Shown: positions 19,070 to 27,777, counted from the first letter of the stretch. The stretch: DNA of 47,414 nt from Pelagibacteraceae bacterium AG-337-I02 (GCA_003282155.1 QBZY01000012.1:1-47414), one strand, 5' to 3'. The notes: a model not told the origin generated them from the sequence alone. Numbers and translations are program-made.

Positions 19070-19993
19070 ATGTATGTAATCGGCAAAAATAGCGACTTTC
19101 ATTTAATCAAATTTCCTTTTCTATTTCCACTTTTCTACTGTTTTATATTATATTTTGTTGAGGGTTCAGAGGCATATTTGGTTTTTTTCACTCTTTTACT
19201 TTTAGCTGAACCACATTTTGGTGCCACTTTTCCTTTTTTAATCTACAAAAATAATTTTACAAAAATTTTAAACAATAAAATTTACTATCTCTATTTCCCA
19301 ATTTTCATTGTAGTTTTTTGTGTTTTAGGTTTTTTTCAATTTAATTATCTATTTTTACTTATTTTTTTTGGTGTTAATTTATTTCATGTCACTAGACAAT
19401 CCGTGGGAATTAGTAAGTTATATGTTAAAAATAAAAACGAAATTAATTATCATGTAAATTTAATTTATTTCTATGGTATTTTATTTTTCTTGATTGGAAT
19501 TTTTAGATTTTATATCCCCATTATAAATTCAGATAATATTATATTATTTAATTTAATAATTATTAGTGCATTAATTTTATGCTTTATGTTTTATATTTAT
19601 AAATTTGGTTTCTCATCCAACATACAAACCTTAATAACCGGTTGTTTAATTTTTTATCCAATATGTTTTGTGTCTAATCCAATACATGGGATCATCATGG
19701 GGGTGACAATGCATTATACACAATATCTTGCCTTAACTTATAAAATTACTACAAAGAGGTTAGAAGATTTTACAAAAAAAATATTTATGAATTATAAATT
19801 TATTTCAACCATTATTTTATATGGAGCTGTAATGAGTATTTTGTCACTCTCTGGAAAAAATCAGTATGATGCTGTCAAAGCATTAATAGTGATTCCAATA
19901 ATTGGACAAATGTTACATTTTTATTTTGATTCCCTTTTATGGAAATTTAGTGATCCTCATAATAGAGAAAATGTTTTAAAACATATATTCTAA
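19070..19993 (+). CDS. Polytopic membrane protein with conserved-looking His motifs, function unknown
   Basis: This 307-residue protein has about eight hydrophobic segments and no signal peptide. Polar residues are placed inside or beside the helices in a way that suggests a metal site: E47-P-H49 (LAEPHFGATFPF), H106 with R109-Q110 (FHVTRQSVGI), H215-Y216 (TMHYTQYLAL) and H283/D287/W291 (LHFYFDSLLWKFSDP). I recognise similar HxxRQ and HxxxDxxxWKxxDP patterns in uncharacterised bacterial membrane proteins, and the pattern recalls membrane di-iron or haem enzymes, but I cannot name a family. It ends 3 bases before the carbamoyltransferase start, so the two are almost certainly cotranscribed. 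Confidence 0.8.
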   Translation: MYVIGKNSDFHLIKFPFLFPLFYCFILYFVEGSEAYLVFFTLLLLAEPHFGATFPFLIYKNNFTKILNNKIYYLYFPIFIVVFCVLGFFQFNYLFLLIFFGVNLFHVTRQSVGISKLYVKNKNEINYHVNLIYFYGILFFLIGIFRFYIPIINSDNIILFNLIIISALILCFMFYIYKFGFSSNIQTLITGCLIFYPICFVSNPIHGIIMGVTMHYTQYLALTYKITTKRLEDFTKKIFMNYKFISTIILYGAVMSILSLSGKNQYDAVKALIVIPIIGQMLHFYFDSLLWKFSDPHNRENVLKHIF

Positions 19994-19996
19994 TTT

Positions 19997-21832
19997 ATGC
20001 CAAAAATTTTAGGTATATCTGCTTATTATCACGACAGTGCAGCTTGTCTCTTAATAGATGGAAAAATTGTATCAGCTGTACAAGAAGAGAGATTTACAAG
20101 AATAAAACATGATGAAAATTTCCCATTAAATGCCATTAATTTTGTATTAACAGAAAATAAACTTAACTTAAATGAATTAGATGAAATAGTTTTTTATGAA
20201 AAACCATTCATAAAATTTGAGAGACTTTTAGAAACATACTTATCAGAAACACCTTTAGGATTTAGTTTTTTCTTTAAATCATTACCAATTTGGATTAAAG
20301 AAAAATTATTTCAAAAAAAACTTTTAATTGATTCTTTAAAAAAAATTGATCGTAATTTTAATAAAAAAAAATTAAAATTTTCAGAACATCATTTTAGTCA
20401 TGCAGCTAGTGCATTTTTTCCATCTCCATATGAAGAAGCAATTATATTAACAATAGATGGTGTTGGAGAGTGGTCAACAACTAGTTTAGCTATAGGAAAG
20501 AATAATAAAATAGAATTAATAAAAGAAATTAATTTCCCCCATTCACTCGGTTTACTTTACTCTGCTTTTACTTATTACTTAGGATTTAAAGTTAATAGTG
20601 GTGAATATAAAGTTATGGGATTAGCACCATATGGATCACCAAAATATAGTAATTTAATTTTAAATAATATTGTTGATTTAAAAGAAGATGGTTCATTCAG
20701 GCTTAATATGGATTACTTTAATTATACAAAGGGCCTTACAATGACCAATAATAAATTTAATTCATTATTCAAATTTAAAAATAGACATCCAAACAACGAG
20801 AAATTAAATCAATTTCATATGGATATTGCTGCTTCCTTACAAAAGGTTTTGGAAACAATAATTTTAAAACTTACAAAAAGTATAGCTAATAAATATAATA
20901 TTAAAAATTTATGTTTAGCTGGAGGTGTAGCCTTAAATTGTGTAGCTAATGGAAAAATATTACAAGAAAAAGTTTTTGAAAATGTTTGGGTCCAGCCTGC
21001 CTCTGGTGACGCCGGTGGTTCTATTGGTGCTGCTTATGCTTTGTGGTTTGATAAATATTCTTCAAGTAGAGTTATACAAAATCAAGATACTATGCAGGGT
21101 TCTTATTTAGGCCCCTCATTTAGTAATGAACAGATAAAAGATACATTAGATAAGATTGGAGTAAAATACAAATCATTAGATACTGCAAATGTCATCAGCA
21201 TAACTGCAAAAGAACTTTCAAATGGCAAAGCAATTGGGTGGTTTCAAGGAAAAATGGAATTTGGACCAAGGGCACTAGGTAATAGATCAATATTAGCAGA
21301 TCCAAGAAATGAATTTATGCAGAAAAACTTAAACTTAAAAGTAAAATTCAGAGAAAGTTTTAGACCATTTGCTCCTGCAATAATTAGGGAAGAGTTGGAA
21401 AATTGGTTTGATTTACATATTGATAGTCCTTACATGCTGTTTGTTTCCAATGTTCTAAAAAAACATTGCTTAGAAATGTCAGATTATGAAAAAGAATTAT
21501 TTGGAATAGATAAACTTAATATTCGTAGATCTAAAATACCAGCAATTACACATGTTGATTATTCTGCAAGAATACAAACAGTACATAGAGAAACAAATGA
21601 AAAATTTCATTCCTTAATTAATGAATTTAACAGAATAACAAATTGTCCTATTTTAGTTAATACCTCATTTAATATAAGGGGAGAACCTATAGTTTGTACA
21701 CCAGAGGATGCATACAGATGTTTTATGGGAACAAATTTAGATATTCTAGTTATTGAAAACTTTATTATCTTTAAAAAAGATCAAGTTTCAGAACTCAATG
21801 TTAATTATAAAAATCAATTTGAATTAGATTAA
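19997..21832 (+). CDS. Carbamoyltransferase, NodU/CmcH family
   Basis: This 611-residue enzyme is predicted to move a carbamoyl group from carbamoyl phosphate, via carbamoyl-AMP, to a hydroxyl of a sugar or metabolite. It opens ILGISAYYHDSAACLL, then has the ERFTRIKHDE segment. The Kae1-like domain carries a metal-site His cluster (H131, H132, H135 in EHHFSHAASAF) and TIDGVGEWS. Next come PASGDAGGSIGAAYALW and the C-terminal YrdC-like segment (FQGKMEFGPRALGNRSILAD, then FRPFAPAI). All key regions look intact. Known relatives act in Nod factor, cephamycin, tobramycin and surface-sugar carbamoylation. The acceptor here is unknown, but the glycosyltransferase context favours a glycan. Confidence 0.93.
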   Translation: MPKILGISAYYHDSAACLLIDGKIVSAVQEERFTRIKHDENFPLNAINFVLTENKLNLNELDEIVFYEKPFIKFERLLETYLSETPLGFSFFFKSLPIWIKEKLFQKKLLIDSLKKIDRNFNKKKLKFSEHHFSHAASAFFPSPYEEAIILTIDGVGEWSTTSLAIGKNNKIELIKEINFPHSLGLLYSAFTYYLGFKVNSGEYKVMGLAPYGSPKYSNLILNNIVDLKEDGSFRLNMDYFNYTKGLTMTNNKFNSLFKFKNRHPNNEKLNQFHMDIAASLQKVLETIILKLTKSIANKYNIKNLCLAGGVALNCVANGKILQEKVFENVWVQPASGDAGGSIGAAYALWFDKYSSSRVIQNQDTMQGSYLGPSFSNEQIKDTLDKIGVKYKSLDTANVISITAKELSNGKAIGWFQGKMEFGPRALGNRSILADPRNEFMQKNLNLKVKFRESFRPFAPAIIREELENWFDLHIDSPYMLFVSNVLKKHCLEMSDYEKELFGIDKLNIRRSKIPAITHVDYSARIQTVHRETNEKFHSLINEFNRITNCPILVNTSFNIRGEPIVCTPEDAYRCFMGTNLDILVIENFIIFKKDQVSELNVNYKNQFELD

Positions 21833-21845
21833 TAAATTTATAATG

Positions 21846-21860
21846 TTATTAGTCTAATAA
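21846..21860. repeat. Tight dyad upstream of tRNA-Ser
   Basis: TTATTAG and CTAATAA are perfect inverted copies around a single central T, ending 5 bases before the tRNA 5' end. The centre is too tight for an RNA hairpin, so if functional it would act as a DNA site. In AT-rich sequence it could be chance. Confidence 0.25.
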
Positions 21861-21865
21861 ATTAT

Positions 21866-21955
21866 GGAGAGATGTGAGAGTGGTTTAATCAGCACGCTTG
21901 GAAAGCGTGTGTAGTAGCAATACTACCGAGGGTTCGAATCCCTCTCTCTCCGCCA
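21866..21955 (+). tRNA. tRNA-Ser (anticodon GGA)
   Basis: This is a complete 90-base class II tRNA. The acceptor stem GGAGAGA pairs with TCTCTCC (21945-21951), followed by discriminator G and an encoded CCA (21953-21955). The anticodon stem CACGC/GCGTG encloses loop TTGGAAA, giving anticodon GGA, which reads UCC and UCU. A long variable arm (GTAGTAGCAATACTAC) and the T-loop GGTTCGAATCC are clear. It sits between the carbamoyltransferase and the GT2/GT22 pair, inside the accessory island. Confidence 0.97.
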
Positions 21956-22054
21956 GATTTTTCAAATTACCAAGAATTAATTATATAAATTTTTGTTTTT
22001 TTCTTTGCCTTAAAATTTTCAATAAAGTGTGGCAGTATATTTAATTAGATTTAA

Positions 22055-22747
22055 TTAATTACTAATTCTAATAAGAAATAATTTAATTATCTGCATAATA
22101 AAATAAAACTTAATTTTCAAATTTAGTTTACTTTTTTCATAAACTCTTTCATAAAAATTTATATCAATCTCTTTAATATTAATGTTATTCGGTAAATAAA
22201 ATAATATTGATAATAAAATTTTATAACCTTTAGAATTTATAAGAGGACTTACACTTTTAAAATCTTTAGTTTTTAACCCAAAAAATCCACTTAGTGGGTC
22301 ATTTAATTTAGGTATTCCTGTGATTTTTGTAAGAAAAATACCTAAAAAACTTATATATCTCCTATTTAACTTATTAATTTTACTTATGTTTCTACTTCCG
22401 ATAACTATATCATAATTTTTATATATTAATGAGTTGATCAAATCTGGAATTGCATTAACATCATGTTGTAAATCACAATCTATAACTAAAATATACCTAT
22501 CGTTTATAAATTTTAAAGCATGAATAATTGATTGTGTTAGATCTCTTGTTGTTGATTTTCTAATACAATAATCAATATTTTTATTATGTCTTTTTAAATT
22601 TTTAAAAACAGCTAAAGAACCATCTTTAGAATTATCATCAATAAAAAAAATTTTATAGCTTTCTTTTAAGCACAAATTCTTTATTTTATCGACTATCAAT
22701 TCTATATTTGAAAATTCGTTATAAGTAGGTATTAAGATTGTAATCAT
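22055..22747 (-). CDS. Glycosyltransferase family 2, DPM1-like (polyprenyl-phosphate sugar synthase)
   Basis: This 230-residue GT-A enzyme resembles dolichol-phosphate mannose synthases. It opens ITILIPTYNEFSNIELIV, the standard GT2 start, followed by FFIDDNSKDGS. It has the metal-binding VIDCDLQHD (D-x-D-L-Q-H) and the family segment DIVIGSRN. The C-terminal end (FYFIMQIIKLFLIRISN) is weakly hydrophobic and may touch the membrane, but there is no large membrane domain. It would make polyprenyl-phosphate-mannose or glucose at the cytoplasmic face. The divergent neighbour is a GT22 enzyme, a family that uses exactly such a donor. The start codon overlaps that neighbour's start codon (CATG). 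Confidence 0.85.
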   Translation of the reverse strand: MITILIPTYNEFSNIELIVDKIKNLCLKESYKIFFIDDNSKDGSLAVFKNLKRHNKNIDYCIRKSTTRDLTQSIIHALKFINDRYILVIDCDLQHDVNAIPDLINSLIYKNYDIVIGSRNISKINKLNRRYISFLGIFLTKITGIPKLNDPLSGFFGLKTKDFKSVSPLINSKGYKILLSILFYLPNNINIKEIDINFYERVYEKSKLNLKIKFYFIMQIIKLFLIRISN

Positions 22748-24191
22748 GTTTTCAGTACCAAATAAATATCAATTTATAATATTAATTATTTTAAGCTTTG
22801 CAATTCATTGCTTAGCATCTAATTTTAGTATTGGCTTTTATAATCAAGATGAACATTTTCAAATTTTATCTCCTGTAGAATTTTTATTAGGTATAAACGA
22901 TAATTTATCTGAAGAAATATGGGAATTTAGTGATGAATTTAAAATAAGACCATGGTTTCAATCATATATATACTTTTATATAATTAAAACATTACAATTA
23001 TTTAAATTTGAGAATCCATTTATTTGGATATTTACCATAAAATTTTTATTTAGCTTTTTAGGGGTATTTGTATTAATTTTATTTTATTTAAATTTTAAAA
23101 ATAGATTATTTATAGATAATAATTTTAATAGAATATTCATTTTATTATTTTGTTTCTACCCTTTTTTTCATTCAAGAACTTCTTCAGAAAATCTTGGAAT
23201 GACCTTTTTTTTAATTGGTATTTTAATTTTTGATTATATATTAAAATTAAAAAGAAATAATAAACAATTTTATTATGAATTATTGGCAGGTATTTTTTTT
23301 GGATTAGCTATTATTACAAGATATCAAATTCTAATTTTTATATTTGCTATTTATTTATGGATTATTATTTATTCATTAAATTACAAAAATATTAAATCAC
23401 TTATTGTAATTGGTTTTAATATAATATTTGTATTAATATTGGGATTAGTTTTTGATTCTTTTGGATATCAAGAGTTAAATATAACTTATTATAATTACTT
23501 TTATACAAATTTTATATCAGGAATGCTCGATAATTTCGGAAGAGACCCATGGTGGTTTTATTTTCTGGAAATTCCTAAAAGTTTTTTTCCACCATTAGGA
23601 TTATTATTTGTTATTTCTTTTATTTATTTGGTTTATAAAAAATATAATAATTTAATTGTTTTTATTTCTCTTTTTTATTTTTTAATTTTTATTTTTATTG
23701 GTCATAAAGAATTACGTTTTTTATTCCCATTATTATTTTTTTCACCTTTTTTTATCTGTGCGTTTCTGGATTCATTTATAGAATATAAATTGATTAAATT
23801 TATGAAAACTCTTATATTTTTCTTTAATTTTGTATTTTTAATAATCTTTTCACTAATACCTGCAACTGAACAGGTCAGTCTTTATAAGTATATTTATAAA
23901 AATAAAAATAACCTATCAAATATTTATTATGAGGAAGATAACCCTTATTTTGTAGCTGGTTTAAATCCAAAATTATACACTAATTATTTACCAAAAATTA
24001 AGCAAATAAATAATTATAATAATGATGAATATTTTCATTTAATTACAAGAAACCAATCAAAAGCAAAAAGTTTATTAAATACAAAATGTGTTAAATCTTA
24101 TTCTGTTTACCCTGATTTTATTTATATTAATCCCAATTGGAAAAAGCACAAATTTAATTGGTTTTTTTATAATTGTAGTAGACAGAAATAA
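22746..24191 (+). CDS. GT22 (ALG9/PIG-B-like) mannosyltransferase, polytopic membrane protein
   Basis: This 481-residue protein has about ten membrane helices. An N-terminal loop after the first helix contains YNQDEHFQ, the acidic pair expected of GT-C enzymes. The motif HKELRF at residues 320-325 is the hallmark HKExRF of GT22 mannosyltransferases, which transfer mannose from a polyprenyl-phosphate donor on the outer face of the membrane. GT22 is best known from eukaryotic N-glycan and GPI pathways; bacterial members exist. The gene is extremely AT-rich: the 60 bases from 23221 contain only four G or C. The start codon shares two bases with the divergent GT2 start. Confidence 0.85.
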   Translation: MFSVPNKYQFIILIILSFAIHCLASNFSIGFYNQDEHFQILSPVEFLLGINDNLSEEIWEFSDEFKIRPWFQSYIYFYIIKTLQLFKFENPFIWIFTIKFLFSFLGVFVLILFYLNFKNRLFIDNNFNRIFILLFCFYPFFHSRTSSENLGMTFFLIGILIFDYILKLKRNNKQFYYELLAGIFFGLAIITRYQILIFIFAIYLWIIIYSLNYKNIKSLIVIGFNIIFVLILGLVFDSFGYQELNITYYNYFYTNFISGMLDNFGRDPWWFYFLEIPKSFFPPLGLLFVISFIYLVYKKYNNLIVFISLFYFLIFIFIGHKELRFLFPLLFFSPFFICAFLDSFIEYKLIKFMKTLIFFFNFVFLIIFSLIPATEQVSLYKYIYKNKNNLSNIYYEEDNPYFVAGLNPKLYTNYLPKIKQINNYNNDEYFHLITRNQSKAKSLLNTKCVKSYSVYPDFIYINPNWKKHKFNWFFYNCSRQK

Positions 24192-24218
24192 ATTTTATAA
24201 AAATATAATTAAAAGCAT

Positions 24219-26198
24219 TTATGTTTTTTTGCACCAAAATTGATACATTCCCGCAAAGATTCTAGGATTATTTTTTTCAAATTTTTCCCACTTATCAAGA
24301 TTATATAAATCAACTTTACTAGTATAAATTTCTTTATAATTTTCTTTAACTAATTGATCCTCAAATCCTAAAAAGATTAATCCTAATTTATCTAAATATT
24401 CCTTTATTTTACTTATTGTAAATCTATGTTCTTGAGTATGAAATAATAAGTCTCTTACTCCACTTACTGTATAGAAATCAGGACTCGATTTAATAAGTTT
24501 CCATTGATCATTATTACTCTCAATTAAATCTTTTCTAAATTTAATTATATTTTTATAATTAGATTGAAGTTTAAGTGTATTAATTTTATTTTTAATTTGA
24601 ATTATATGTTGTCTAGCTTTTTCACTATACAATCCAATAAGCATTAAAGAGTTATTATTTAACAATGACGTTAAAATTTTCCATCCTTTAAATGGATTTT
24701 TCATATGATGAAGAACACCTACTGATTCAATTATATCAAATTTACTGCCTATTGATTCTAAATCTAGTATATCCCCTTGAATAAAATCAATATTACCAAT
24801 TTTGAGCTCATCTGCCTTTCTTTTTGCATAAGATAAACTACTAAAACTTAAATCCAGAGCAAGTATTTTTGAATTTTTATATTTTGAAGCAGTAGTGATT
24901 GCATGCTGACCAGTGCCACAACCCGCAATTAGAATTCTAGGACATTCTGAGTTTGGCATTTTATTTAAATCTAAATTCAAAGCACTATCATTAATAACAG
25001 CTTTAATTTTTCTAGGTTGAATACTCAATCCAAGATTTTCCCATCTAGGATAGGGGTTCTCCTCATATTGTTTCTTTACCTTAATAGAAACTCGATCTTC
25101 TACTTTTGATATAGATTTTATTCTTTTAGATATTTGATTTTCAATTTCATTTTGATTTAAATGTAATTCAAATATTACTTTTAATTTATTTGAAAATTTA
25201 ATTTTATTAGACCAACTAAAATTAGTTAAAGGCTCATAACAAGATAGACATAATATTTCTAAATCACTGATTTTTTTATTTTCTTTTAAATTGTTTTTAA
25301 TTCTTTCATCAATATTTTGTATTTTTTCTATCTCATTTTTTGATTGTCCATATATATATTCATTAAGAAAACATTGCATAGATAAAGAAATTAAAAAATT
25401 AATGTGATTTTTATCAATGTTTGATTTGTATGTGTGGTTTAAGATTTCTTTTCTTATCTTAACAAAATTTTTCTCAATATAATAATCAGGAATAGGACAA
25501 ACTTTCATAAATTGCATTAGAAGAGAGTTTTTCTGTAAATTTTCTAAAACACAATTAAAATTTTCAATAGTTATTTTATCCTTCATTAAAGATAAATTTT
25601 TTTTTATGTCAGTGTTTAAATATAAAATATTTAAAACATTACTAGCTATAGAATTCGGTCTAACAATAATTTTTTCTTTTAAAAGATGTAAGAGATATTT
25701 ATTAATATTTTTATACTCTACGTCTAATATATAAAACTGAAGTACTCCAGCTAAGTTATAATATGCTACTTTATAATTTGAATTGATTTCTAAAGTTGAT
25801 AAATAACATTCAATAGCTTTTTTATTTAAACCCTTTTTTCTATATATATTTCCTAGATTGTTATGAGCTTTAAAATAATTATTGTCTAGTTCTATTACCT
25901 TCTTATAATTTTTTATTGCTTTCTCCTTTTCATCTAATTTGTTGTAAATATTAGCTAAATTATAATAACCATCAGTATAGTTAGGGCTTAGATTCACTAC
26001 TTTGATAAATAAATTTTTTGCTAATTTATAATTTTTAAGTTCTGTATGAACAACACCTTGTATATTTTGAAGAAGAATAGAATTAGGAAATTTATCTAAT
26101 AATTCATTTGATAATTTCAAAAGTTCATCAAATTTTTTATTATCAAATAATAATATCAATTCTTTTATTTTAATTTCTGATGGCTCCATTGGTTTCAT
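24219..26198 (-). CDS. TPR domain-methyltransferase fusion protein
   Basis: This 659-residue protein fuses N-terminal tetratricopeptide repeats (about residues 44-160, with repeated YYNLANIY, HNNLGNIY and YYNLAGVL helices) to a long helical linker and a C-terminal class I methyltransferase. The linker ends with NPYPRW (381-386), a motif common in this fusion family. Motif I is IAGCGTGQHA (from 424), and the acceptor region is GVLHHMKNPFKGW. It is predicted to methylate a protein or glycan acceptor held by the TPRs; the target is unknown. The ATG follows the yejF stop with no gap (26198/26199), so it is probably cotranscribed with yejABEF, though it may serve the glycan island next door. Confidence 0.88.
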   Translation of the reverse strand: MKPMEPSEIKIKELILLFDNKKFDELLKLSNELLDKFPNSILLQNIQGVVHTELKNYKLAKNLFIKVVNLSPNYTDGYYNLANIYNKLDEKEKAIKNYKKVIELDNNYFKAHNNLGNIYRKKGLNKKAIECYLSTLEINSNYKVAYYNLAGVLQFYILDVEYKNINKYLLHLLKEKIIVRPNSIASNVLNILYLNTDIKKNLSLMKDKITIENFNCVLENLQKNSLLMQFMKVCPIPDYYIEKNFVKIRKEILNHTYKSNIDKNHINFLISLSMQCFLNEYIYGQSKNEIEKIQNIDERIKNNLKENKKISDLEILCLSCYEPLTNFSWSNKIKFSNKLKVIFELHLNQNEIENQISKRIKSISKVEDRVSIKVKKQYEENPYPRWENLGLSIQPRKIKAVINDSALNLDLNKMPNSECPRILIAGCGTGQHAITTASKYKNSKILALDLSFSSLSYAKRKADELKIGNIDFIQGDILDLESIGSKFDIIESVGVLHHMKNPFKGWKILTSLLNNNSLMLIGLYSEKARQHIIQIKNKINTLKLQSNYKNIIKFRKDLIESNNDQWKLIKSSPDFYTVSGVRDLLFHTQEHRFTISKIKEYLDKLGLIFLGFEDQLVKENYKEIYTSKVDLYNLDKWEKFEKNNPRIFAGMYQFWCKKT

Positions 26199-27776
26199 CT
26201 ATACAACAGAAGAAATAAGTTTTTTAGTATACTCTGATTTAGGAGTATTAAATAAATTACTACTAATATTTTCTTCTACAATTAATCCATCTTTTAATAC
26301 TATTATTCTGTCAGATATTGCTTTGATTACTGTCATATCATGACTAATAAATATGTAGCTAAGCTGAAGTTGTTTTTGGAGTTTATTTAAAAGATTTATT
26401 ATTTGATTTTGTATTGTTACGTCTAAAGCTGAAGTAGGTTCATCTAATATTAAAATTTTTGGTTCTAAAATTAGAGCTCTTGCAATTGCAATTCTTTGAC
26501 GTTGACCTCCTGAAAATTCATGAGGGTATTTTTCAATAGTATTTTTATATTCTAATCCAACTTTATCTAATATATTCTTAATTTTTTCTTCTTTTTCCTT
26601 TTTATTTATACTTGGATAATGAATTAACAAACCTTCAGAAACAATATCCTCTATATTCATCCTTGGACTTAATGATGAAAATGGATCTTGAAAGACAATC
26701 TGTATTTCCTTTCTTAAATTTAGTATTTCCTTTTTATTTAATTGATTAATATCTTTTTTATTTATTTTTATTTTTCCTTTTGATTCTATTAAATTTAAAA
26801 TTGCTAAAATAAGAGATGTTTTTCCTGAACCTGACTCTCCAACGATACCAATACTTTCACCAATTTTTAAATCAAAACTGACATTTTTAATTGCTTTTAC
26901 ATAGTCAACTGTTCTTTTTAGAAGCCCTTTTTTAATTGGGTACCATACATCTAAATCCTCAACTTTTAAGATCGAATCTGTATCAAAATTTTTACTCACT
27001 TTAATATTACTTTGATAAGAAACTAATTCTTTTGTATATTCATTTTTTGGATTGTTAAATATTTCTTTATTTGAGCCAAATTCAACGATTTTACCATTTT
27101 TCATTACGTAAATATAATCTGATAATTTTTTCACTACAGATAAATCATGGCTAATAAAAACTAAAGACATCCCTAGTCTTGATTGTATTTTTTTTAATAG
27201 TTCTAAAATTTGTAATTGAATTGTAACATCTAATGCTGTTGTTGGTTCATCAGCAATAAGAACTTCTGGGTTATTCGCAATACTCATTGCAATCATAGCT
27301 CTCTGTCTCTGTCCACCTGATAATTCATATGGATATATTTTTGGCCTTGATGCAATGTTATCTAAACCAACTTCTTTTAATAAATTTATAGTTTTTTTCT
27401 TAGCTTCATTCTTGTTAATTACATTGTGAGTTGTAATAATCTCCTCAATTTGTTTGTTTATAGTGTGCAAAGGATTTAAACTTGTCATTGGTTCTTGAAA
27501 AATTGTAGAAATTTTATTTCCTCTTATTTTTTGTATTTCACTTTCGTTTAATTTCAATAAATTGACATTATTAAAAAAAATATTACCATTTTTAATTTCA
27601 GCACCATTAGGTAGTAGTTTTAAAATACTTAGTGCAGATAAAGTTTTGCCTGAACCTGACTCACCAACTATAGCAGTTGTTTTTCCTTTTATAACATCTA
27701 GATTTATGTTTTTTACTACTTCAATGTTTTTATTAAATTCAATTGTAAGATTTTGTATTGAAACTATTTTATCCAT
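26199..27776 (-). CDS. yejF: Peptide ABC transporter ATP-binding protein, two ATPase domains (YejF-like)
   Basis: This 525-residue protein has two fused ATPase halves. The first has Walker A GESGSGKT at 38-45, signature LSGGQRQR and Walker B VLIADEPTTALD. The second, from about residue 270, repeats GESGSGKT, FSGGQRQR and ILILDEPTSALD. Each half carries the oligopeptide-transporter extension, typical of the YejF/Opp-Dpp class. It powers peptide uptake through YejB and YejE; in E. coli the Yej system imports peptides including microcin C. It starts 1 base after the yejE stop. All catalytic motifs appear intact. Confidence 0.94.
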   Translation of the reverse strand: MDKIVSIQNLTIEFNKNIEVVKNINLDVIKGKTTAIVGESGSGKTLSALSILKLLPNGAEIKNGNIFFNNVNLLKLNESEIQKIRGNKISTIFQEPMTSLNPLHTINKQIEEIITTHNVINKNEAKKKTINLLKEVGLDNIASRPKIYPYELSGGQRQRAMIAMSIANNPEVLIADEPTTALDVTIQLQILELLKKIQSRLGMSLVFISHDLSVVKKLSDYIYVMKNGKIVEFGSNKEIFNNPKNEYTKELVSYQSNIKVSKNFDTDSILKVEDLDVWYPIKKGLLKRTVDYVKAIKNVSFDLKIGESIGIVGESGSGKTSLILAILNLIESKGKIKINKKDINQLNKKEILNLRKEIQIVFQDPFSSLSPRMNIEDIVSEGLLIHYPSINKKEKEEKIKNILDKVGLEYKNTIEKYPHEFSGGQRQRIAIARALILEPKILILDEPTSALDVTIQNQIINLLNKLQKQLQLSYIFISHDMTVIKAISDRIIVLKDGLIVEENISSNLFNTPKSEYTKKLISSVV

Positions 27777-27777
27777 T

